Shown in pieces: positions 13,763 through 19,346 of a DNA stretch of 19,346 nt. Location of the stretch: positions 1-19,346 of the forward strand of contig DATNIC010000246.1 in the NCBI GenBank assembly GCA_035604635.1, in the 5' to 3' direction. The number at the start of each line of letters is the position of its first letter. Positions within the stretch are counted from its first letter, which is position 1. The notes beneath the pieces are model-generated. The model worked only from the letters and a program-made list of their open reading frames with translations. It had not been told where the DNA came from and did no database searches. Made by a program: the position numbers and the translations under genes. The DNA comes from DATNIC01 sp035604635 (GTDB taxonomy: Bacteria; Vulcanimicrobiota; Vulcanimicrobiia; Vulcanimicrobiales; Vulcanimicrobiaceae).

Positions 13763-13788
13763 AGCGGTCGAACGCACGTTCGACCGCT
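13763..13788 (+). terminator. Perfect 12-bp inverted repeat after the P1 hydrolase gene
   Basis: AGCGGTCGAACG (13763-13774) and CGTTCGACCGCT (13777-13788) are perfect complements around two bases; as RNA this gives an 11-bp stem with a GCAC loop. It begins 15 bases after the hydrolase stop. There is no U-run, so termination would have to be Rho-assisted or the element may be a protein-binding site upstream of cysK. Confidence 0.55.
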
Positions 13789-13820
13789 CGATGACGCACC
13801 CATTCCGCTCGCTGTTGGGT

Positions 13821-13838
13821 TACAATGTTGTCACATTG
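13821..13838 (+). promoter_or_regulatory. Candidate cysK promoter -10 box overlapped by an operator-like dyad
   Basis: TACAAT at 13821-13826 is a good -10 box about 40 bases before the cysK ATG. It is overlapped by the perfect dyad CAATGT-TGTC-ACATTG at 13823-13838. A repressor bound there would block the promoter, which would suit sulfur- or cysteine-responsive control. I see no strong -35 at the right distance. A TTGACA at 13848-13853 is too close to the start codon to serve cysK. Confidence 0.5.
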
Positions 13839-13868
13839 CAGTCCAGTTTGACATTATGAGGGCCCCTG

Positions 13869-14831
13869 ATGGCACGGATTTACGATACCCTCGCCGACAC
13901 GTTCGGCAATACCCCGCTCGTCCGGCTTCCTCGGCTCGCCAAAGGCGCCGGCGCTGACATCTTGGTGAAGATGGAGTCGTTCAATCCCGCGGGGAGCGTC
14001 AAGGATCGCATCGGCGTCTCGATGATCGAGGCGGCTGAACGAGAAGGACGCTTGCGTCCCAACACGATCATCATCGAGCCGACGAGCGGGAACACCGGGA
14101 TTTCGCTCGCTTTCGTCGCTGCGGCGAAGGGCTATCCCATCATCCTGACCATGCCCGAAACGATGACGATCGAACGGCGCAATCTGCTCAAGGCCTACGG
14201 CGCTCAATTGATCCTGACCCCGGGGGCGGAAGGGATGCCCGGCGCGATTCGCAAGGCGAAGGAAATCCACGATAGCAATCCTTCGAAATATTTCATGCCG
14301 CAGCAGTTCGACAATCCGGCGAATCCCGAGATTCACCGCAAGACGACGGCCGAAGAGATCTGGCGCGATACCGACGGCAAGGTCGACATTTTCATCGCCG
14401 CGGTCGGGACCGGCGGGACCGTCACCGGCGTGGGTGAGGTCCTCAAGTCGCGCAAGCCGGGCGTGCGGATCATCGCGGCCGAGCCCGATGCCTCGCCCGT
14501 CCTTTCGGGTGGTAAACCGGGCCCGCACAAGATCCAGGGGACAGGCGCCGGCTTCGTTCCCGCAGTGCTGAATACGAAGATCTACGACGAAGTGATCCGC
14601 GTAACGAATGAAGACGCGATCGCGATGGCGCGCCGCGCGGCGCGCGAGGAAGGGATGCTCATCGGTATCTCGGCCGGCGCAAACATTTGGGCCGCGCTCG
14701 AAGTCGCGAAGCGGCCCGAGGCAAAGGGCAAGATGATCGTGACGATCGGTTGCGACACTGGCGAGCGTTACCTCTCGAATCCGGTCTTCGCGGAGCAAGA
14801 GGAAAACGTCGTCGAAGCCGCCTTGGCCTAG
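13869..14831 (+). CDS. cysK: Cysteine synthase A (O-acetylserine sulfhydrylase)
   Basis: This 320-residue PLP enzyme makes L-cysteine from O-acetylserine and sulfide in the cytoplasm. ATG 13869 has an excellent ribosome site, GAGGG six bases upstream. NPAGSVKDRIG contains the PLP-binding Lys45; PTSGNTGIS (71-79) is the substrate loop; MPETMTIERR (94-103) is the usual cysteine synthase segment; GTGGT (179-183) is the phosphate-binding loop; GISAGAN near the C-terminus supplies the serine that contacts the PLP ring nitrogen. Length and motifs fit CysK; there is no extra C-terminal CBS domain, which argues against cystathionine beta-synthase. CysM-like use of another sulfur donor cannot be excluded. 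It has its own control region and terminator, so it is probably monocistronic. No cysE is adjacent. Confidence 0.95.
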   Translation: MARIYDTLADTFGNTPLVRLPRLAKGAGADILVKMESFNPAGSVKDRIGVSMIEAAEREGRLRPNTIIIEPTSGNTGISLAFVAAAKGYPIILTMPETMTIERRNLLKAYGAQLILTPGAEGMPGAIRKAKEIHDSNPSKYFMPQQFDNPANPEIHRKTTAEEIWRDTDGKVDIFIAAVGTGGTVTGVGEVLKSRKPGVRIIAAEPDASPVLSGGKPGPHKIQGTGAGFVPAVLNTKIYDEVIRVTNEDAIAMARRAAREEGMLIGISAGANIWAALEVAKRPEAKGKMIVTIGCDTGERYLSNPVFAEQEENVVEAALA

Positions 14832-14857
14832 GGCAGAGTAAGCCCCGATTCTGAAAT

Positions 14858-14886
14858 AGCGCCGTCGTGTACGGCGCTTTTTCTTT
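14858..14886 (+). terminator. Intrinsic terminator of cysK
   Basis: AGCGCCGT (14858-14865) pairs with ACGGCGCT (14871-14878) around a CGTGT loop and is followed by a run of eight T and one C (14878-14886). It lies 26 bases after the cysK stop. This is the only textbook Rho-independent terminator I find in the window. Confidence 0.9.
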
Positions 14887-14965
14887 GGCGTTTTTTCCTG
14901 GGGGAGGCGCAACCCAAGCGCCGAAGCGGTCGGTTCTCTCTTCAAAAGTACGTCTGAGGAGCCTG

Positions 14966-14970
14966 AAGGA
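14966..14970 (+). promoter_or_regulatory. Shine-Dalgarno site that supports the TTG start of the RND gene
   Basis: AAGGA lies six bases before TTG 14977. That TTG is followed by codons for LEFFLRRPIFA, the normal beginning of an HAE1 pump, so site and family N-terminus agree. Confidence 0.75.
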
Positions 14971-14976
14971 ACCGCC

Positions 14977-17900
14977 TTGCTCGAGTTTTTCCTGCGCAGA
15001 CCAATCTTCGCATCGGTTTGCTCGGCGATCATCTTGTTGGCCGGTCTCATCGCGATACCGACCCTGCCGATCGCGCAATATCCTAACGTCACTCCGCCGA
15101 CGATAACGGTGACGGCTTACTACACGGGCGCCAGCGCTGAGGCCGTCGAGTACTCGGTCGTCACGCCGCTGGAACAGGCGATCAACGGGGTCCAGGGTCT
15201 CCGTTATATGTCCTCGTCGATGGACAATACGGGGCAGGCGACGATCACTTGCACCTTCAGCCTCGGGACGGACCTCAACGTCGCGCAGAACGACGTTCAG
15301 GGGCAGGTCAATACGGTTCTCGGCCGGCTGCCCGCACCCGTCACGCAAACTGGCGTCACCGTCGCGAAGAACACGAGCACCTTCACGCTCGTCGTTGCCA
15401 TGACGTCAGACAATCCGGACATAGACGACATCGTGTTGAGCAACTACATAGCGCTCAATATCGTCAACGTTCTCAAGCGGATACCGGGCGTCGGCTCGGT
15501 GTTTATCTTCGGTGAGCGCAAGTATGCAATGCGCTTGTGGCTCGATCCGAAGGCGCTAGCCGACAACGGGCTCGCCGCGAGCGACGTGATCGCGGCCTTG
15601 CAGGACCAGAACGTGCAGGTCGCGGCCGGCGCCATCGGTCAGGCGCCGACGAATGGAAATCAGCCTTATCAGTACACCGTGCAGGCGCGAGGACGGCTGA
15701 CGTCTCCCGCCGAGTTCGGCAACATCATCATCAAATCGAATTCAACCGGCTACTACTTGCGCGTCAAAGACGTCGGTCGGGTCGAGCTTGGGGCGGAGAA
15801 TTACCTGACGTCGACGAGGTTCAATGGCCACACCGCGTTGGGCATCGCCGTACAGCAGCTCTCGACGGCAAACGCGCTGGCGATATCGCGCTCCGTCCTC
15901 GGCGCGATGGAGCAGATCAAACCGCAATTCCCGGCCGGCGTCCACTTCAGCGTCCCGTACGATACGACCACGTTCGTCCGGGAATCGGTCATAGAAGTGA
16001 CCGAGACCCTGGGCGTCGCGATCGTGCTCGTCGTCGGCGTGATCTATCTCTTTCTGCAGAATTGGCGCGTGACGCTCATCCCCGCGATCACGATTCCGAT
16101 CTCGCTGATCGGGACGTTCGCGCTGATGAAGCTGCTCGGCTTCTCTATTAACACGCTGACGCTGTTCGGGTTGACGTTGGCGACCGGGCTCGTCGTCGAC
16201 GACGCAATCGTCATCATCGAGAACATCTCACGCTCCATCGAAGAGCACAAAATGAACGCCTTCGACGGCGCCCTCCATGGCACGCGCGAGATTGCCGGCG
16301 CCGTCTTCGCGACCTCGCTCGTCCTGCTAGCGGTCTTTATCCCAGCCGGCTTCCTGCCGGGGACGACGGGCGAGCTCTACCGCCAGTTCGCTCTGACGAT
16401 CGCGTGCTCGATCACGATCTCGCTGTTCAACGCGCTGACCTTGACGCCCGCCCTCTCGGCGCTCCTTCTGGGTCGCGGGCAAAGGCCGCGCAATCGATTT
16501 TTCGAAGCGGTCAACTACGGCATCAGCGCAGTCCGGCGTGGATACGCGCGAGCTCTTCCGAAAGCGCTCGAGTGGCGGTTCCCCGTGCTTGGCGTTTTCG
16601 TCGCAGGTCTGTTCGCGACGTACTGGCTGTACGGGCACGTTCCGGCGACCTTCGTCCCCGAAGAGGACCAGGGCTACTTCATCATGCTGATCCAGCTGCC
16701 GGAAGGCTCGTCGCTCGACCAAACGACGAAATTCGAGCAGGCCGTCTACGCGATCGCTAAACAGGATCGCGACATCGACCAGGTCTTCACGGTAGCCGGG
16801 TTCAGCTTTATCGGGATCGCTCCGAACCGGGGCCTCGCGTTCGCGTTGCTGCGGCCGTGGAGTCAACGCAGCAGCCGAAACGACTCGCTCCAGGCGATCT
16901 TGGGCCGGATGAACTACGGCCTATTCCATCTCGCCGGCGGGACCGCGTTCGCGTTCAATCCGCCTGCGATCAACGGTCTGGGCAACTTCGGCGGCTTCAC
17001 CTTCGAGATGCAGGATACGGGGAACGTCGGGCTCCCAACGACGACGTTCACCGCGTACAAGATGATGGGCGCCGCTGCGCAAGATCCCGTGCTCTCGCAA
17101 GTCTTCACACAGTTCCGCTTAGACAATCCGCAGATTCAGGTCGAGGTCGACCGGAACAAGGCTTATACGCTCGGGGTCAAGCTGCAGGACGTGTACAACG
17201 CGCTGCAGATCTATTTGGGATCGTTCTACGTGAACGACTTTAACTATTTGGCGCAGTCGTATCGCGTCTACATCCAGGCCGATGCGCAGTACCGCAACCG
17301 CGTGAGCGATCTCCAGACGATTTACGTCAAGTCGGCGAGCGGCGCGATCATACCCGTGACGAGCTTCGTAAAAATCACGCAGGTCAAGGGACCGCCGTAC
17401 ATCACGCACTACAATCTCTTTCGCTCGGTTGAGCTTAGCGGAGGGGCCGGCCCCGGTTACAGTTCGGGTCAGGCGATCACCGAGATGCAGAAGCTGGCGA
17501 AGGCGATCTTCCCAAAGGGCATTTCCTACGAGTGGACGGGGCTCGCACTCGAGGAGATTCAGTCCGGCGGCGCGACCCTGATCATCTTTGCGCTTGCGAT
17601 CATCATGGTGTTCCTCGTGCTGGCGGCGCAGTACGAGAGCCTGACCGATCCGTTCATCATCATTTTAGCCGTCCCGCTCGCGATGTTCGGCGCGATCGGA
17701 GCGCTGATGCTACGCGGCCTGCAGAGCGACATTTTCGCGCAGGTCGGCTACGTGATGCTGATCGGTTTGGCGAGTAAGAACGCGATTCTGATCGTCGAGT
17801 TCGCCAATCAGCTGCAGGACCAGGGCTTGGATCCGCGTAGCGCGGTCATCAAAGCGGCGCAGACGCGGCTGCGCCCGATCTTGATGACCTCGCTCGCATT

Positions 17901-18135
17901 CATCCTGGGCATCCTGCCGCTCGTCTTTGCAAGCGGCGCCGGCTCCGAGGAGCGACACTCGCTCGGCACCGCGGTGCTCGGCGGCATGCTGGTTTCGACG
18001 ATACTCAACCTCTTCGTCACGCCGGTGATCTACCTGATGGTCGAAGGCCGCGGCCATCACCGCCCGTCCGGCGACGGGGCCGGCAGCGGCACCGTCGCAC
18101 CGGCCCAGACAAGCGAAATCCCGGCGAGAAGCTAG
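14977..18135 (+). CDS. RND efflux pump inner-membrane transporter, HAE1 (AcrB/MexB) family
   Basis: This 1052-residue protein is a full-length proton-driven drug/lipophile exporter subunit. It starts at TTG (14977) with the typical MLEFFLRRPIFASV. The order is one membrane helix (about residues 9-28), a large periplasmic porter region, a helix bundle from about residue 341, a second periplasmic region after about residue 560, and a closing bundle from about residue 865. The proton-relay residues are present: Asp408 and Asp409 in GLVVDDAIVIIENI and Lys934 in GLASKNAILIVEFANQL, equivalent to AcrB Asp407, Asp408 and Lys940. Such pumps work with a periplasmic adaptor and an outer-membrane channel, but neither gene is adjacent here: cysK and its terminator lie upstream and an antiporter gene downstream. 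The pump must borrow partners encoded elsewhere. The substrate is unknown. Confidence 0.95.
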   Translation: MLEFFLRRPIFASVCSAIILLAGLIAIPTLPIAQYPNVTPPTITVTAYYTGASAEAVEYSVVTPLEQAINGVQGLRYMSSSMDNTGQATITCTFSLGTDLNVAQNDVQGQVNTVLGRLPAPVTQTGVTVAKNTSTFTLVVAMTSDNPDIDDIVLSNYIALNIVNVLKRIPGVGSVFIFGERKYAMRLWLDPKALADNGLAASDVIAALQDQNVQVAAGAIGQAPTNGNQPYQYTVQARGRLTSPAEFGNIIIKSNSTGYYLRVKDVGRVELGAENYLTSTRFNGHTALGIAVQQLSTANALAISRSVLGAMEQIKPQFPAGVHFSVPYDTTTFVRESVIEVTETLGVAIVLVVGVIYLFLQNWRVTLIPAITIPISLIGTFALMKLLGFSINTLTLFGLTLATGLVVDDAIVIIENISRSIEEHKMNAFDGALHGTREIAGAVFATSLVLLAVFIPAGFLPGTTGELYRQFALTIACSITISLFNALTLTPALSALLLGRGQRPRNRFFEAVNYGISAVRRGYARALPKALEWRFPVLGVFVAGLFATYWLYGHVPATFVPEEDQGYFIMLIQLPEGSSLDQTTKFEQAVYAIAKQDRDIDQVFTVAGFSFIGIAPNRGLAFALLRPWSQRSSRNDSLQAILGRMNYGLFHLAGGTAFAFNPPAINGLGNFGGFTFEMQDTGNVGLPTTTFTAYKMMGAAAQDPVLSQVFTQFRLDNPQIQVEVDRNKAYTLGVKLQDVYNALQIYLGSFYVNDFNYLAQSYRVYIQADAQYRNRVSDLQTIYVKSASGAIIPVTSFVKITQVKGPPYITHYNLFRSVELSGGAGPGYSSGQAITEMQKLAKAIFPKGISYEWTGLALEEIQSGGATLIIFALAIIMVFLVLAAQYESLTDPFIIILAVPLAMFGAIGALMLRGLQSDIFAQVGYVMLIGLASKNAILIVEFANQLQDQGLDPRSAVIKAAQTRLRPILMTSLAFILGILPLVFASGAGSEERHSLGTAVLGGMLVSTILNLFVTPVIYLMVEGRGHHRPSGDGAGSGTVAPAQTSEIPARS

Positions 18136-18177
18136 CTGCAGTTCATCTACAACGTTCCCGAGCACGACACCAAGGCG

Positions 18178-19320
18178 TTGTTCCTCACCGACATCACGCT
18201 CGCGCTGCTCCTTGCCGTCGTTATCGGCGCGGTCGTCGCTCGCTTCGGCATCAACCGGATCGTCGGCTATATCCTCGCCGGAATAGTCATCGGGCCGTTC
18301 ACGCCGGGCATCTTCGTGCGCACCGAGACGATCGAAAATCTCGCCGAGCTCGGATTGGTCTTTCTCTTGTTCAGCCTGGGGCTCGGCTTTTCGTTTGCGG
18401 AGATGCGCTCGGCCGGCGCCGTCGCGATTGCCGGCAACGCTGCCGTCATGGCCATCCTTGCGCTCGTCTTCGCGGGGCTGGCGATCGTCCTCGGATTTCC
18501 GCACCCCTGGGTCCTTGCGCTGACGACGATCCTCTCGAGCACGGCGATCGGCGCCGCCCTCTTGCGCGATTGGGGCGTCGATAACGCGTACGTCGGCCAT
18601 TTGGCGCTCGGCCTGCTGGTCGTGCAGGACCTCGTCGCGGTGATCTTGCTCGTCATCGTCGCCACGCCGGCAAGTCAGTTGAGCTTGGCCGGAATCCTGT
18701 TGCCGGTCTTCAAGGCGATCGTGTTCGTCGCCGTCGCGCTCGTTCTGGGCGCGACGCTGTTGCGCCGGATCGTCGTCGCGACCGTGGCGAGGGCGCCATC
18801 CGAGGCGGTTTTCGGTGCCTGTGCGGCGATCGCGCTTTTTGCCGGATTCTTGGCGTACGTCTTCGGCCTGCCGTACGAATTCGGCGCGTTCATCGCCGGT
18901 GCCGTCATCTCCGAGGCAGCCGGCAGCGCGCAGATCGCGTCGATCGTGATGCCGTTCCGCGCGCTGTTCGTCTCGCTGTTCTTCGTCGCCGTCGGGATGC
19001 TGATCGATCCGGCGATCGTCCTGCGGAACTGGCCGATCATCATCGGCGTGGGCGCTGCTTTCGTCATCTTTCGCGGACTGGTATGGTCGGCACTGGGCAA
19101 GGTTGCGGGCTTGGCGTGGCCGAGCGCGATCATCATGGGCGTTGCGCTCGTCCCGCTCGGCGAGTTCAACATCGTTTTGGCAAACACGGCGGTTACCGCT
19201 TCGGGGATCAACGACTACGAGCGCTCGATCCTCATCGGCATCACGTTCTTCTCGATCCTCGCGGCGACGCTTGGCGCTCCGCTCTTCAACCGCTTCGGTG
19301 CCGCCGCTCGTTCGAGATAG
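18178..19320 (+). CDS. Cation:proton antiporter, CPA2 (KefB/C-type) membrane domain
   Basis: TTG 18178 gives 380 residues (MFLTDITLALLLAVVIGAVV...). Family marks are INRIVGYILAGIVIGPFTPG (25-44), LAELGLVFLLFSLGLGFSF (55-73), ILSSTAIGAALLRDWG (118-133) and LLVVQDLVAVILL with Gln150-Asp151, the ion-site pair of CPA2 exchangers. It has about a dozen membrane helices and ends without the cytoplasmic TrkA-N/RCK domain found in full KefB/C, so nucleotide control through that domain is absent. The start is uncertain: the frame is open back to the TAG of the RND gene at 18133-18135, and the intervening codons read EHDTKALF, close to how relatives often begin (HDT then hydrophobic residues), but without ATG, GTG or TTG. 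CTG at 18136 is one possible alternative. It would exchange K+ or Na+ for H+ and is probably co-transcribed with the RND gene. Confidence 0.88.
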   Translation: MFLTDITLALLLAVVIGAVVARFGINRIVGYILAGIVIGPFTPGIFVRTETIENLAELGLVFLLFSLGLGFSFAEMRSAGAVAIAGNAAVMAILALVFAGLAIVLGFPHPWVLALTTILSSTAIGAALLRDWGVDNAYVGHLALGLLVVQDLVAVILLVIVATPASQLSLAGILLPVFKAIVFVAVALVLGATLLRRIVVATVARAPSEAVFGACAAIALFAGFLAYVFGLPYEFGAFIAGAVISEAAGSAQIASIVMPFRALFVSLFFVAVGMLIDPAIVLRNWPIIIGVGAAFVIFRGLVWSALGKVAGLAWPSAIIMGVALVPLGEFNIVLANTAVTASGINDYERSILIGITFFSILAATLGAPLFNRFGAAARSR

Positions 19321-19346
19321 TCGTTGTGCCAGCCGCGCGTGCTGTA

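Noticed and set aside
13848..13853. TTGACA as the -35 box of cysK
   Set aside because: A -10 at the normal distance would fall inside the cysK coding region, so it cannot drive cysK from the annotated start.
13854..15092. A 412-codon minus-strand frame across cysK and the RND start
   Set aside because: It runs through the cysK control region, the terminator and the RND start, which have strong independent evidence. Its composition is that of a shadow frame.
17710..18600. A 296-codon minus-strand frame across the RND/antiporter junction
   Set aside because: It is rich in Asp, Glu and Arg, as expected opposite hydrophobic membrane-protein codons. No motifs were seen.
1..19346. CRISPR arrays, insertion sequences, tRNA genes, phage genes, toxin-antitoxin pairs or other defence genes
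   Set aside because: No spaced direct repeats, transposase-like frames, tRNA cloverleaf or matching protein motifs were seen on reading both strands.

Overview
The window is dense, GC-rich bacterial chromosome (roughly 60% GC or a little more by eye) with strong third-position G/C, frequent GTG and TTG starts and no gene-free stretch longer than about 150 bases. A full-length HAE1-type RND pump points to a diderm (Gram-negative-type) cell. The mix of genes (Liv-type importer, long Lhr helicase, Rieske oxygenase, N-terminal-nucleophile P1 hydrolase) suits a soil or environmental organism. I cannot assign the phylum from sequence alone; a deep-branching GC-rich lineage such as Eremiobacterota is a guess. 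I see no tRNA or rRNA gene, insertion sequence, phage gene or CRISPR array.

Layout. (1) 1-3753, plus strand: the 3' end of a substrate-binding protein, then livH, livM, livG and livF, a complete branched-chain amino-acid/amide-type ABC importer. A perfect 13-bp hairpin separates the binding protein from the permeases, and the last four genes overlap by 4, 4 and 8 bases. (2) 3757-4719, minus strand: an exported alpha/beta hydrolase, diverging from (3) 4778-8884, plus strand: a 1368-residue Lhr-type helicase. (4) 8887-9444, minus strand: a Nudix hydrolase, diverging from (5) two small plus-strand genes of unknown function (9501-9830 and 9839-10087). (6) 10089-11417, minus strand: a Rieske non-haem iron oxygenase, diverging from (7) 11495-13747, plus strand: an orphan NMT1/SsuA-like binding protein, a stand-alone RAM (Lrp/AsnC effector) domain and a P1-family hydrolase with a NylC-like catalytic layout. 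(8) 13869-14831: cysteine synthase, preceded by a dyad over a possible -10 box and followed by a clear intrinsic terminator. (9) 14977-19320: an RND efflux permease without its usual partners, then a CPA2/Kef-type cation:proton antiporter in the same reading frame, separated by one TAG.

How the parts fit. The liv genes form one uptake unit. The Rieske oxygenase, orphan binding protein, RAM domain and P1 hydrolase sit around one short divergent control region and could form an uptake, sensing and breakdown module for an aromatic or amide compound; this is inference from position and family. The RND pump and the antiporter are both proton-driven inner-membrane proteins and may be co-transcribed. 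The most striking physical features are three tail-to-tail gene junctions with gaps of only 3, 2 and 1 bases, and several well-formed inverted repeats in the few short intergenic gaps. I found no obviously new defence or mobile system.
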